Shown here in pieces: positions 40,316 to 49,038 of a DNA stretch of 64,000 nucleotides. Source of the stretch: Endozoicomonas sp. OPT23 (GTDB lineage Bacteria > Pseudomonadota > Gammaproteobacteria > Pseudomonadales > Endozoicomonadaceae); NCBI RefSeq assembly GCF_009653635.1, contig NZ_PPFD01000004.1, positions 62,001 through 126,000 of the forward strand. The letters are read 5' to 3'. A program made the position numbers and the translations under genes. The notes beneath the pieces are model-generated. The model did not search any database and had not been told where the DNA came from. It saw only the letters and a list, made by a program, of their open reading frames with translations. Each line of letters begins with the position of its first letter. The stretch's first letter is position 1.

Positions 40316-42016
40316 ATGAAACTTTCTTTTCCGCTATTTTCTCAGCTATCTTTTCAGCGATTTTTCCTACTATTTTCTCTCCTGATTTTCTTTCCTGTCA
40401 TCACCTATGCTGGCTGCCCCGACTGGCCATCTTCAGAGGTCAATAAACAGCTCAAAGAATTAAGACATGAAATAAAGCATCACGATGACCTTTACTACAA
40501 CAAACACGCTCCTGAGATTACCGACAGCGAATACGATGATCTGAAATCCCAGCTGAAGTTTATGGAAAACTGCTACCCAAATCTGGCGCAACCCTTGAAA
40601 CCTGTGGAAGACAGTGAAGGTAAAATTAATCACCGCGCTTTTATGGGCAGCCTTGATAAAGCAAAAGATGAAAAAGACATCCAGAGATTTTTGAAAAAAG
40701 CAGGTAAGAGCCCGATTCTGGTTCAACCCAAAATCGATGGTGTTGCAGCTGAGCTGGTCTATCAGGAAGGTAAGCTTGTTTCAGCGTCAACCCGTGGTAC
40801 GGGTGATAGAGGCAGGGACATTTTGAGAGCTGTTCAATTGATGCCTTCCATTCCCAAAAGCATTCCTGACCAGTATCCGGAAGTGGTTCTCCATGGCGAA
40901 CTGTTTGCCCGCATGGATATTGGTGTCGACTATTCCGGTTATTCCTCAGCAAGGCACTATGTTGCTGGACAACTGGCTAAATCTGAACCCGATGTTCTGG
41001 CACTGGTTAATGTCAACTACTTCCCATGGTTATGGGTAAACAGCCCTTTCAAAAGCGATAACGCTGTTCTTAATGCTCTTTACAGTATTGGCTTTGATCT
41101 CCCCACCATTTACACCATGTCTGCAAAGTCACTTAAGGACGTTAAGAAAATTCGTCATGATTTCTACCGTAACCGCAGCAACGAACCTTTTCTGATGGAC
41201 GGTATTGTTCTCAAGCTGGATGACCTGACTCTCAGAAACACTATGGGCTGGAGCAGCAATCACCCTAACTGGGCCATTGCCTGGAAGTTTGTTGCAGGCA
41301 GTACGATCAGCCAGGTTACAGGAATAAGATTCAATATTGGCAGGACGGGGCAAATTACGCCTGTACTGACCATTTCACCCGCCAAAATCCGTGGCGAGGT
41401 TATTCAGCAGATCTCTCTGGGCAGTATCAAGCAGTTAAAGAAAAAGAATGTTGCCGTAGGAGACCGCATCACTGTAATTTTGAAGGGTGATGCTACGCCT
41501 GTATTTGGTAAGGTTATTAACCGCCCAAAGCACAGAATTCACCCTGACCTGCCTGATGTATCTCAATACGATGGTTACACCTGTTTGAAATGGTCTGAAG
41601 CTTGTGATGAACAGTTTCTGGCTCGCTTGAAATGGTTTATTAAACAGCTGGCTGTTCCGATAATTGATGAGCCTTTGTTAAGAACCTTGATTGCTAATGG
41701 GTCGCTTAGGTCTTTTGATCAGATTGTTGCTTTGAAAGCTGACGTTTTGGTGCGGGCTGGGTTGGGTAAGGATCAGGCTATTCAAGTTGTTAATGCTTTG
41801 TATAGTATTCATAAGAAGTCTTTTAAGGCGCAACTGTTGGCTTTGAGTATTCCTGGGGTTGGGAAGAAAAGGGCTGGGAAGATTTCTTTGAAATATAAAA
41901 ATTGGGGAAATATTAAAAGATTAGATAAAAGAGACGTGCTGAAATTTGAGATGTATTTAGAGTTATCTGAAATCAGACAGATTATTGCTGTTCTTAGAAG
42001 GGAGAAGGTTGAATGA
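40316..42016 (+). CDS. ligB: NAD-dependent DNA ligase LigB (exported-type)
   Basis: This is a 566-residue LigB-family ligase. The first about 32 residues form a signal-like hydrophobic segment (FFLLFSLLIFFPVITYAGC), as in other LigB proteins. The NAD-binding Ia-like region HHDDLYYNKHAPEITDSEYD and the adenylation motif VQPKIDGVAAELVY (Lys139) follow. OB-fold parts and a C-terminal helix-hairpin-helix (SIPGVGKKRAGKISLKY) are present. The zinc finger and BRCT domain of LigA are absent. Its cellular role is debated in the family. The 3' end becomes noticeably richer in A and T. Confidence 0.92.
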   Translation: MKLSFPLFSQLSFQRFFLLFSLLIFFPVITYAGCPDWPSSEVNKQLKELRHEIKHHDDLYYNKHAPEITDSEYDDLKSQLKFMENCYPNLAQPLKPVEDSEGKINHRAFMGSLDKAKDEKDIQRFLKKAGKSPILVQPKIDGVAAELVYQEGKLVSASTRGTGDRGRDILRAVQLMPSIPKSIPDQYPEVVLHGELFARMDIGVDYSGYSSARHYVAGQLAKSEPDVLALVNVNYFPWLWVNSPFKSDNAVLNALYSIGFDLPTIYTMSAKSLKDVKKIRHDFYRNRSNEPFLMDGIVLKLDDLTLRNTMGWSSNHPNWAIAWKFVAGSTISQVTGIRFNIGRTGQITPVLTISPAKIRGEVIQQISLGSIKQLKKKNVAVGDRITVILKGDATPVFGKVINRPKHRIHPDLPDVSQYDGYTCLKWSEACDEQFLARLKWFIKQLAVPIIDEPLLRTLIANGSLRSFDQIVALKADVLVRAGLGKDQAIQVVNALYSIHKKSFKAQLLALSIPGVGKKRAGKISLKYKNWGNIKRLDKRDVLKFEMYLELSEIRQIIAVLRREKVE

Positions 42017-42020
42017 AAAT

Positions 42021-42069
42021 AGTTATAGTGTTTGTTCCCACGTGCAACGTGGGAACAAACACTATAACT
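42021..42069. repeat. Perfect 23-bp stem palindrome (REP-like, bidirectional terminator)
   Basis: Arms 42021-42043 and 42047-42069 are perfectly complementary around a GCA loop; the core is GTTCCCACG...CGTGGGAAC. It lies 5 bases after the ligB stop and 17 bases before the pilin stop. The GTTCCCACG core resembles REP sequences acted on by RAYT transposases; a RAYT gene lies 2 kb away. Confidence 0.8.
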
Positions 42070-42085
42070 TGGCCTACAAAACCAT

Positions 42086-42547
42086 TTAGCAAAGCCCTGC
42101 AGCGATGCATGTACCAGCTACTTCTGTTTTCGACCAAGAAACTTTACCGGCAGCAAGTGTGCCTATAAGAATATAGGTAGGCTGGTTTGAGCCTATATTT
42201 GTAAGACCAGCGGATGCAGCAGTGATTGAAACTTTTGCAGTTGTAGTACCTGCTGCTGTGGTAATACTGCCAATATATCCGTCTGCCGCTGTGATATTCG
42301 CAGGAACACCATTCAAGGTAGCAATACAGGTAGTACTGAAGTTCGCAGTAGTAGCAGTTGTTTGAGCACACAATTCTACAGCTGATTTAACGGTTGAAGT
42401 CGCTAGTATCACTTCTGAGAACTTAGCTCTCTCTGTATAAGACTGATAAGCAGGCAGGGCCACAGCAGCCAAAATACCGATAATCGCAACAACGATCATC
42501 AGTTCGATAAGCGTAAAGCCCGATTGCCTTAACTTCCTTGTTTCCAT
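42086..42547 (-). CDS. pilA: Type IV pilin, first copy
   Basis: This is a 153-residue major-pilin-like protein. It has a short positively charged leader [10 protein letters not shown] and the prepilin peptidase site [16 protein letters not shown], with Phe+1 and Glu+5. The N-terminal helix is [20 protein letters not shown], and the Thr/Ala/Ser-rich globular domain ends with a Cys pair (TCIAAGLC) forming the usual D-loop disulfide. The ATG at 42547 is used; 42565 would extend an atypical leader. Its 5' part is nearly the same as the second pilin at 47406. It likely functions in twitching, adhesion or DNA uptake. Confidence 0.93.
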   Translation of the reverse strand: METRKLRQSGFTLIELMIVVAIIGILAAVALPAYQSYTERAKFSEVILATSTVKSAVELCAQTTATTANFSTTCIATLNGVPANITAADGYIGSITTAAGTTTAKVSITAASAGLTNIGSNQPTYILIGTLAAGKVSWSKTEVAGTCIAAGLC

Positions 42548-42717
42548 CGTCCGATCCTCGGTCATTGAAATCTCTTTCCCAAAATGACACTCTGAATGAG
42601 CAGCTATAAATTGGCGCTGTCCAGAGCGGCTTTAGAATTAAGAGTAGTTAGAGGATTTCTGCTTAACCATGCCGGTTATTGCCCGAACACTTGTTTTTCA
42701 AGATAGGGTTAAATCAA

Positions 42718-43170
42718 ATGGTAATTAAAAATTCGGTCATTATTAAAAACGTAAACTCTTCACGCTTAATTCGGTCGATTAGCTTTCTAGCTATTTTGGG
42801 GACATCCATATTTACCCTGGCTGTCAGCCTGAATTATTTCTATAAACCGATAGTTGATCGTTACTTCACCAGTGGTGAATCTGGTTCTGAGCAGATTCTC
42901 AGCATTCACTCTGGCAATTATCGTGTTACGACTAAAAAGGACAGCCTTCTTTCTTTTACCGATGTTCTTTCTAATGAGCTAGGTGACTACAAAAGTCATA
43001 AGCCTGTCGGCTGGCATGCTGATTTTTCAGAACTGAGCCACCCTGACAGTTTTCCGTTTGTGATGATTTATCGGGTGGATTATGAGCGAGGGGCTACTGA
43101 ACAGGAGTTTGTTTTTGCTGGATTGTTTGAGAGGAAGTTGATTGGGAGGCAAGTGAGGCTGTTGCCTTGA
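42718..43170 (+). CDS. Hypothetical single-pass membrane protein
   Basis: This is a 150-residue protein beginning MVIKNSVIIKNVNSSR. One membrane helix lies near residues 20-42 (SFLAILGTSIFTLAVSLNYF), with an external domain after it. No family recognised. The start at 42718 is inferred; an upstream in-frame ATG at 42679 would add 13 residues. It lies between the pilin and the HepT/MntA pair in the accessory segment. Confidence 0.5.
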   Translation: MVIKNSVIIKNVNSSRLIRSISFLAILGTSIFTLAVSLNYFYKPIVDRYFTSGESGSEQILSIHSGNYRVTTKKDSLLSFTDVLSNELGDYKSHKPVGWHADFSELSHPDSFPFVMIYRVDYERGATEQEFVFAGLFERKLIGRQVRLLP

Positions 43171-43220
43171 GTTGTCTGAAGAGAAAAAATGAAAAGGACA
43201 CAAAGATTTTCTGATCTGAC

Positions 43221-43257
43221 AAAATAGGATCAGTAAATCTTTGATCCTATAAAAAAA
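43221..43257 (-). terminator. Terminator of the hepT-mntA pair
   Basis: ATAGGATCA and TGATCCTAT form a perfect 9-bp stem around 9 bases, with A-runs on both flanks that give U-tracts for either strand. It directly follows the hepT stop on the minus strand. Confidence 0.75.
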
Positions 43258-43665
43258 TCATAGCCGTGATGATAAATCCTGTGACATTCTCTGGATATCC
43301 AAATAACTTTTTTTAGACACAATGGACTCAATCACCTTACGGTTAACGTCAAGATAATCATGGACCAATACATTTCTGAACCCGACCATCTTCATTGCTA
43401 ACTCATAGTCTGCTTTCGGAAGAGCTCCACGTTTTGCAAGGCCATCAAGGCCTTCTCTGGATCTCCCAACTTTCACACCAAAACTAATCAGGTAAACGTA
43501 TCTGGAAAGACCGATCATAGATTCGATTAAAACCTGAAGAGCCCTTTGTGCAGCCAATATATCCCGCGCTTTCCAGCTACCCAGATCATCATGAAGCTCA
43601 TCAAGAACCAGTATCATCTCTTGCTGGGTCAATTCGATTTCCTGCTCATAAGCCTTATCTCTCAT
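43258..43665 (-). CDS. hepT: HepT-like ribonuclease toxin (DUF86)
   Basis: This is a 135-residue HEPN-family protein. The conserved RNxxxH active motif is in FRNVLVHDYLDV (Arg97 to His102). HepT toxins cleave RNA, or are neutralised when their partner MntA AMPylates a Tyr near this motif; a Tyr (Tyr104) follows it here. It overlaps the mntA end by 11 bases, a typical toxin-antitoxin arrangement. It sits in the accessory segment bounded by the two pilins. Confidence 0.88.
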   Translation of the reverse strand: MRDKAYEQEIELTQQEMILVLDELHDDLGSWKARDILAAQRALQVLIESMIGLSRYVYLISFGVKVGRSREGLDGLAKRGALPKADYELAMKMVGFRNVLVHDYLDVNRKVIESIVSKKSYLDIQRMSQDLSSRL

Positions 43666-44020
43666 AGTCTTTTTCCCAGGCAGAAATTATCGCATTTTCC
43701 ATACGTCGAACCGCTGGAACACCACGGTCATAAAGGGTGTTGCCCTGAATAATATTCCACTGCAAGGGCACAGGCACCTCCCGCAAGTCAACCATGCTGA
43801 GATCGAGATCAGGAAACTGCTTCTCAAGTTCTGCTTCCAGCATTTGAGGACGAACCGCTCTCTCAAATATATCTTGTTCAAAAGATGTGTACAGAACAGC
43901 AAGATCCCAATCACTCTCTTCTCTGTGGGTTCCTTTCGCACGAGAACCATACAAATAGATTGCATCAACTTCAGTCTGATGGCAGATGGCCTCTGTGAGC
44001 TGCTGGAGAGTTTCAATCAA
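43655..44020 (-). CDS. mntA: MntA-like nucleotidyltransferase antitoxin
   Basis: This is a 121-residue minimal nucleotidyltransferase. The motif GSRAKGTHREESDWDLAVL gives Gly25-Ser26 and Asp37/Asp39, the GSX10DXD signature of active MNT proteins. A third acidic residue lies further down (LDLSMVDL). It is expected to AMPylate the HepT toxin and silence it (type VII system). It is transcribed ahead of hepT and overlaps it by 11 bases. Confidence 0.88.
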   Translation of the reverse strand: MIETLQQLTEAICHQTEVDAIYLYGSRAKGTHREESDWDLAVLYTSFEQDIFERAVRPQMLEAELEKQFPDLDLSMVDLREVPVPLQWNIIQGNTLYDRGVPAVRRMENAIISAWEKDYER

Positions 44021-44109
44021 GCTGATTTCCTGTGTATAAGCACTTGTCAGTTACCTTTTGTATGAGTCTACATTAACTGCTTGATGCTGAGTACTTCGAA
44101 TTCCGCAGC

Positions 44110-45090
44110 TTATTGATAGAGCCTCTGGCTAGAACCCACTCCCTGAACCCATTGCTTACCCTGCTGCTCTGCATAAGCTTTCAGGGCAGCCAACTTGCCA
44201 ACAGCCTGGCGAAAACGGTTATTCCAGCGCATGGTTTTCAGCCACTCTTCTGAATCAATGTTCAATCTCTGCAGAACCGAAGGTACATCTTCGGGAATAT
44301 AACCTCTTTTATCCTGACGAACTGCACGACCAGTCCAGTCTACCAATTCCAGATAATCATTCAGCTGAAAAGGAATAGTTGTGTCGGGATTTCCCCCCTG
44401 AGCCTGAAAAGCTTTGAGAGCTGTCAGCTTGTCTTTACCGAGTGCTGGCTGGGCGTTCTTCTCTATCCGCTCCTTTATTGATGTGTATTCAGAGGTTTCC
44501 GGAGTCTCTGCCAGCCTGGCACGAATCGGATTCAAATCAACATACGCCATACAGGTCAACAGAGCCGCTTCATCCAGTAACGCCTGAGACTTATAACGGC
44601 CTTCCCAGAAACGACCTTTGCAACCATCTTCCCTGTTAGCCTCTCTTGCCAGATACTCATTGAGACAACGCATATACCAACTGATATCCATAAGGCGACA
44701 ACGGTACTCTTCGGCAAATTCATCAACCCTGTCCAGCTCAGCCTTACTCATTTTGTCATTGGCCAAAAAACGTTGCACCAGTGGATGTCCGGAAAACAAT
44801 TTACACCAGCGTGACAGCACTTCCCTCCGATCCCATGACCGACATTGTTCAAGGTTAATATGCAAAACTACATGATAATGGTTGGACATCACCGCATAGG
44901 CACAGGTTTCAATGGCAAATATTCCGGACAGCTCCTTGATACGCTCAACCACCCACTGGCGACGGTGCTCATAATTTATGCCGGAGTATTTATCTTTGCC
45001 ACACAGGAAGGCACGGCGAACACAGCGGGCGATGCAGTGGTAGTACGGAGTACTTTTTGGGTCGATCTGGTGCTTGCGTGCGGTTGTCAT
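44110..45090 (-). CDS. REP-associated tyrosine transposase (RAYT, Y1/HUH)
   Basis: This is a 326-residue IS200-like transposase. The HUH metal motif is AVMSNHYHVVLHI (His71, His73), with the catalytic Tyr in the later helix WYMRCLNEYLAREANREDG (Tyr139 or Tyr146). GRFWEGRYKSQALLDEAAL and YVDLNPIRA are the family landmarks. RAYTs mobilise short palindromic REP elements. The start MTTARKHQIDPKS at 45090 is preferred over an upstream ATG at 45165 that adds a hydrophobic extension not found in the family. Confidence 0.9.
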   Translation of the reverse strand: MTTARKHQIDPKSTPYYHCIARCVRRAFLCGKDKYSGINYEHRRQWVVERIKELSGIFAIETCAYAVMSNHYHVVLHINLEQCRSWDRREVLSRWCKLFSGHPLVQRFLANDKMSKAELDRVDEFAEEYRCRLMDISWYMRCLNEYLAREANREDGCKGRFWEGRYKSQALLDEAALLTCMAYVDLNPIRARLAETPETSEYTSIKERIEKNAQPALGKDKLTALKAFQAQGGNPDTTIPFQLNDYLELVDWTGRAVRQDKRGYIPEDVPSVLQRLNIDSEEWLKTMRWNNRFRQAVGKLAALKAYAEQQGKQWVQGVGSSQRLYQ

Positions 45091-45174
45091 GATGTGTCCG
45101 GTTTTTAGACTTACCGGAAGTAAAGTAGACGAGGGAAGGGAGAGAAGAAGAAAAAAAAAGGACATCCAAAAAAC

Positions 45175-45211
45175 AAAAAGCCGAACATGAGTTCAATCAC
45201 GTTCGGCTTTT
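45175..45211. terminator. Strong bidirectional terminator
   Basis: AAAAGCCGAAC and GTTCGGCTTTT form a perfect 11-bp stem with a 14-base loop, with A and T runs at the ends. It lies downstream of the O-antigen-ligase-like gene on the minus strand, between the IS remnant and the RAYT gene. Confidence 0.8.
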
Positions 45212-45213
45212 GA

Positions 45214-45516
45214 TCAAAGAATATATGGGTGTCCTATATTCTCTATTTGATCAAAGAATATATGGATGTCCTATATTCTTCCTCTGACTATTGTTCAGGC
45301 AAAGCGTTGGGTCGTCGAGCGAACATTTGGCTGGTTTGAAGGCTCTCGCCGTCTAGCAAAGGACTATGAGCAACTGCCAGAGAGTTCAGAGTCCTTTATC
45401 TATATATGTATGATCCGAATAATGGTGAGGCGCCTTGTGTAGTTTTAAAACAGCCTCTGAGTTCAATCACGCCCAGCGTTTCATCAAAGAATATATGAAC
45501 ATCTTATATTCCTTAA
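45214..45516. repeat. Three copies of a short palindromic unit around the IS remnant
   Basis: The unit ATCAAAGAATATATG...TATATTC occurs near 45213, 45249 and 45482. Each carries GAATATA and TATATTC as inverted arms around 9 bases (the third copy is imperfect). The first and third are preceded by GAGTTCAATCACG. They bracket the transposase remnant. Confidence 0.7.
45290..45442 (+). pseudogene. IS5-family transposase C-terminal remnant
   Basis: About 50 codons, reading [20 protein letters not shown], then a [14 protein letters not shown] segment and a final MVRRLV before a stop. This is the conserved end (E of the DDE triad) of IS5/IS1031-type transposases. The rest of the gene is missing and upstream codons merge with palindromic repeats, so it is a decayed insertion sequence. 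Confidence 0.85.
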
Positions 45517-47390
45517 ATCTCCTCTATTAATAATTTTAATTCCTTTCGAAATTTAGTAACTTTTTTATCTTGATAATTCTCATATAATTTCAAATATAAG
45601 TCATGCTCATTTTCTCCCTCAGATAAAATAACCAGCCTTTTCAAGAAAGCAATTATTTCTGACTTACTTCTAGAAGGTACCCAAATAAGTGCTTTTTTCA
45701 AGAATATCAAACCATACTTATTTGATATTTTTGATAAGGCTACATAAGCTGGCAAAAAACCAGGATCAATTTCTAGTGTCATGAGCCATAATTTTTCTTC
45801 AGATGCAACTTGGTCGCAAGAAAGTTCATATTTTTTGCACAGTGATATGAAATTTCCTTTTCTAAAATATAGTGATGGATCATAAGAGTTTGCATCTATC
45901 ATTTCATCAAACAAATCAAAAGAGTAGTCAAGTATTGATTGACGCCTTTCTTTTTTATTCTCATTAATCAAAGCGTAAGATGAATGAGAAATAATTGTGT
46001 GACCTACAGCTAAATTGTTTGGATCAACAATTCTAGAGATATCTATTAACTGTGAATTTCTATAGTATTCTTTTGATGTTTTATGATCAAATATTGATGT
46101 CAGACCTGCACTCACAACGAATCTAAAGCCAAACACAACAATTAGAAAATAAAATATAAAAACATATAAAGAATGTAGCGTATCTTTTTTACCATTTTGC
46201 ACCTCAAGGGATTCTATCTCTCTATATACTCCAGCTAATATCAATCCTGTAATTACAGCAAGACTAGGAATATAAAAAATATAATTTACAGAAGCATGTA
46301 CTAACAGTGAAAAACTGCTCGCCAGAAGTATCACTAATTTTGTATTAGCTATTTTCCTGAAAAATAGTTTTCCTATTAGCCATACATGAGATAAAAGTAT
46401 AAAAACAAGAAACAAAAAAAGAAAAAAACCGCCCTCAACTAAAAACTGTAAATAGTCGTTATGAACATATGCTCCATATGAACCAGTTTCTTGACGATAC
46501 TGGGGGTAAATAAGAAAAAAACTACCAAGGCCACTCCCAAAAAACGGATTTATTTCTATCATTTCTATTGCTGATGAAAACAACTTCCATCTAGCGCTTT
46601 CTGTGGAAATCCCAAAATTTCGAGATAACAAATCCTCACCAAAAATAAGTGGTGAAAACTTTATTATAAAAAATGAAGATAGTGATATAAAAATAAAATT
46701 AAATATTATTTTCTTTAAGAGAGAGTCATTATACCTATAACTAAAAATAGTTACCAAGATAAACCCAACTAAAAAAGATGCAATTCCACCACGTGAATAG
46801 GCCGCCCAAAAAGAGCAAAAAAACAAAAACACAAAAATATATAATATAATTTTATAGCTTAAATACTTAGGCTGCCTATACAGCTCAAACAAAGTAATGA
46901 AACATGACAAATACATCAACGATGAAAAAATATTAGCATCCAAATATACTGAATCAACTCGTTTAAAAGTTTCAAAATATTCCACCAATCCATTAATAGA
47001 AGCAACAGAAGAAACCATTAAAACTAATATCAATGCAATATTAAATATTTTTTCCTCAGCATTTCTATACGCAAGAAACACAATTGGAATTATTACAAGA
47101 TTCCATGCCTGATAAATACTTGGGCCAGGTGTTTTACTATAAACAGTATTTAAAAAAACATATAAAACAAAAAACAACATTACTTTAATGGATATGTTTT
47201 TTTCAAACTGTCTATCCAAAAAAAACAAGACAAAAAGCATGCAAGAAGCAAATATGAGAAAGAATTGAGGGAGATTCTCCCCTGTGTATAGAACTGAAAA
47301 AACAAAAAGAATAAAAAAATTTAATGAAAAAAATAAGCGCTGATAGTTTGACATATTAACCTGATGAGTCAGCAAAAACTGCTGACTCAT
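45513..47390 (-). CDS. O-antigen ligase/Wzy-like membrane protein, candidate pilin O-oligosaccharyltransferase (PglL/TfpO type)
   Basis: This is a 625-residue protein with about 12 predicted membrane segments in the first about 430 residues. A Wzy_C-like stretch is present (SAIEMIEINPFFGSGLGSFF, then a short YVHNDYLQFLVEGG periplasmic motif that is characteristic of these ligases). The C-terminal about 190 residues are soluble, with helical TPR-like character. It follows the second pilin after 16 bases on the same strand, the classic place for pilin-glycosylating ligases. It is strikingly AT-rich compared with its neighbours, a sign of transfer. It could alternatively ligate O-antigen or polymerise a polysaccharide. 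Confidence 0.78.
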   Translation of the reverse strand: MSQQFLLTHQVNMSNYQRLFFSLNFFILFVFSVLYTGENLPQFFLIFASCMLFVLFFLDRQFEKNISIKVMLFFVLYVFLNTVYSKTPGPSIYQAWNLVIIPIVFLAYRNAEEKIFNIALILVLMVSSVASINGLVEYFETFKRVDSVYLDANIFSSLMYLSCFITLFELYRQPKYLSYKIILYIFVFLFFCSFWAAYSRGGIASFLVGFILVTIFSYRYNDSLLKKIIFNFIFISLSSFFIIKFSPLIFGEDLLSRNFGISTESARWKLFSSAIEMIEINPFFGSGLGSFFLIYPQYRQETGSYGAYVHNDYLQFLVEGGFFLFLFLVFILLSHVWLIGKLFFRKIANTKLVILLASSFSLLVHASVNYIFYIPSLAVITGLILAGVYREIESLEVQNGKKDTLHSLYVFIFYFLIVVFGFRFVVSAGLTSIFDHKTSKEYYRNSQLIDISRIVDPNNLAVGHTIISHSSYALINENKKERRQSILDYSFDLFDEMIDANSYDPSLYFRKGNFISLCKKYELSCDQVASEEKLWLMTLEIDPGFLPAYVALSKISNKYGLIFLKKALIWVPSRSKSEIIAFLKRLVILSEGENEHDLYLKLYENYQDKKVTKFRKELKLLIEEI

Positions 47391-47405
47391 TTCTATTTTC
47401 TTGAT

Positions 47406-47816
47406 TTAGTTACAGAGACCTGCGTTAATACAACCAGATGATGACTTAAGACCCCAGCTAACACGGTTATTAGCGTAAGTAGGAGTCAGAATATAGTCTT
47501 CACCACCAATGTCATCTGTCGCTGTCGCTGTAATTTCTCCAGTACCCGAAATAGATAATGACTTCAAGTAACCTGCGGCAGAAGCATTAGCAGGAATACC
47601 ATACTTTCCTTGAGCAAACCCTGAAGATCTACCATCTACTTGAAAAGCAATCTCAACTGCTGTCTTATACGGGCTTGTAGCCAGAACTACTTCTGAGAAC
47701 TTTGCACGCTTTGTATAGTTCTGGTAAGCCGGCAAAGCCACAGCCGCCAAAATACCGATAATCGCAACAACGATCATCAATTCAATCAGCGTAAAACCGC
47801 CTTGTTGTTTTTTCAT
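47406..47816 (-). CDS. pilA: Type IV pilin, second copy
   Basis: This is a 136-residue pilin. The leader is MKKQQGG, and the cleavage site is [16 protein letters not shown] with Glu+5. The helix [20 protein letters not shown] nearly repeats the first pilin, but the globular part is different. It ends with a Cys pair (GCINAGLCN), the C-terminal disulfide loop. The start at 47816 is chosen because it gives the normal short leader; 47885 would add 23 residues. It is probably co-transcribed with the O-antigen-ligase-like gene, whose product may glycosylate it. Confidence 0.93.
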   Translation of the reverse strand: MKKQQGGFTLIELMIVVAIIGILAAVALPAYQNYTKRAKFSEVVLATSPYKTAVEIAFQVDGRSSGFAQGKYGIPANASAAGYLKSLSISGTGEITATATDDIGGEDYILTPTYANNRVSWGLKSSSGCINAGLCN

Positions 47817-48351
47817 TTTTCGCCCCCTGAGGACATAAAAAGTTTGATCAAACTGCCCTGCCGAGTTGTAGTCTGCCTTATACATAGCAGTTGCTACCCG
47901 CGGAACCCGGCAGAAGCCTCATCCATGATGTCTTATTGTTATCACTCAAGGAGTGTTCACATCAGTCATCTATGGTCGTTTATATGTCATCCTGACTGCT
48001 CGCTGGGAGCCTGTGCACGAGATCAGTTGCTCCAACAATCTCTCTATTGATCGATCATTAGCCAATTCATACACACCCTAATAAATAAGGGTTATTCCTG
48101 AGGTCAATACCTTATCTTCAACAGTACAAAATGCAAGTTAAATTATGTATTTAAACCTAGAAAACAAGGCTTTTTTGGCACTTAGTTAACACATGTAAGG
48201 CGTACCACTTAATATATACTGAGTAATGTGGGTTTAACCCTCAGAGAGCTATCTCCTGATCCTGACTACCGGATAGCTGAAGGTGTAAGAAAGATGAACT
48301 AATGACTGATTTAATGGTCAAAGCAAGATTCTTATAATCGTGGTTAAAGTA
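47817..48351. other. Intergenic region between the second pilin and a methyltransferase gene
   Basis: About 535 bp holding divergent promoters for pilA (minus) and the methyltransferase (plus). An inverted repeat AGCTATC / GATAGCT lies near 48248-48279, and ACCCT / AGGGT near 48075-48092. No sigma54 consensus in the expected orientation before pilA was found, and no RNA gene was recognised. Confidence 0.45.
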
Positions 48352-49038
48352 ATGACAGCGCCTCCCTCTCAACAGGCCGTTCAGCAAGGTCAGGCAGTGT
48401 ATTCAAAGAAGATACTTAACATCTATGACTGGCTGGTGCTCAGAATTTCAAACCCTTTTATATGGCGATGTCGCACTGCTCATATAAAAAGACTTTATGA
48501 GCAAAACCTCTCTGTCAGGCATCTCGATGTAGGGGTTGGCACAGGCTATTTTCTCGATAAATGTTCTTTTCCTGTCAGTTACCCGGAGCTTGTATTATTG
48601 GACATGAACCTGAACTGCCTTGAGGAAACATCTCAGCGTGTTATGCGTTACCACCCAGTCAGCCATCAGATCAATATCCTTGAGCCGCTGAATGTTAAGG
48701 AACAACCCTTTCAATCCATAGCGGTGAATTACCTTCTGCACTGTTTACCAGGCTCTATAGCAACCAAGTCAGTTGTGTTCGACCATCTGCTTCCCTACCT
48801 TGCTAAAGACGGTGTTATTTTTGGAAGCACCTTATTAAATAAGGGAGGAGCGCATAACTTTTTCTCTCGTCGTTTAATGTCTTTCTATAACGACAAGGGC
48901 ATTTTCCATAACACCGAGGACAGCCTGGAAGAACTTGAAGCGGCACTGGCTAAACGCTTCAAACGATATGAATTAAAGGTTTACGGTGTCGGGGTTCTCT
49001 TCAAGGCATGGAATCCTATTGCCCTCCCACCTAAATAA
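48352..49038 (+). CDS. Class I SAM-dependent methyltransferase
   Basis: This is a 228-residue protein. The SAM-binding motif I is VRHLDVGVGTGYFLDKCSF, followed by motif II ELVLLDMNLNCLEE and motif IV-like AVNYLLHCLPG. The C-terminal half is less typical. It methylates an unknown small molecule or lipid. The start is ATG at 48352; GTG at 48340 is the alternative and neither has a clear ribosome site. Its 3' end overlaps the end of modC by 8 bases tail to tail. No partner gene is evident. Confidence 0.8.
   Translation: MTAPPSQQAVQQGQAVYSKKILNIYDWLVLRISNPFIWRCRTAHIKRLYEQNLSVRHLDVGVGTGYFLDKCSFPVSYPELVLLDMNLNCLEETSQRVMRYHPVSHQINILEPLNVKEQPFQSIAVNYLLHCLPGSIATKSVVFDHLLPYLAKDGVIFGSTLLNKGGAHNFFSRRLMSFYNDKGIFHNTEDSLEELEAALAKRFKRYELKVYGVGVLFKAWNPIALPPK

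Noticed and set aside
48166-48190. Sigma54-like TGGCAC element
   Set aside because: The TTGC half at the proper spacing is missing and the orientation is wrong for pilA.
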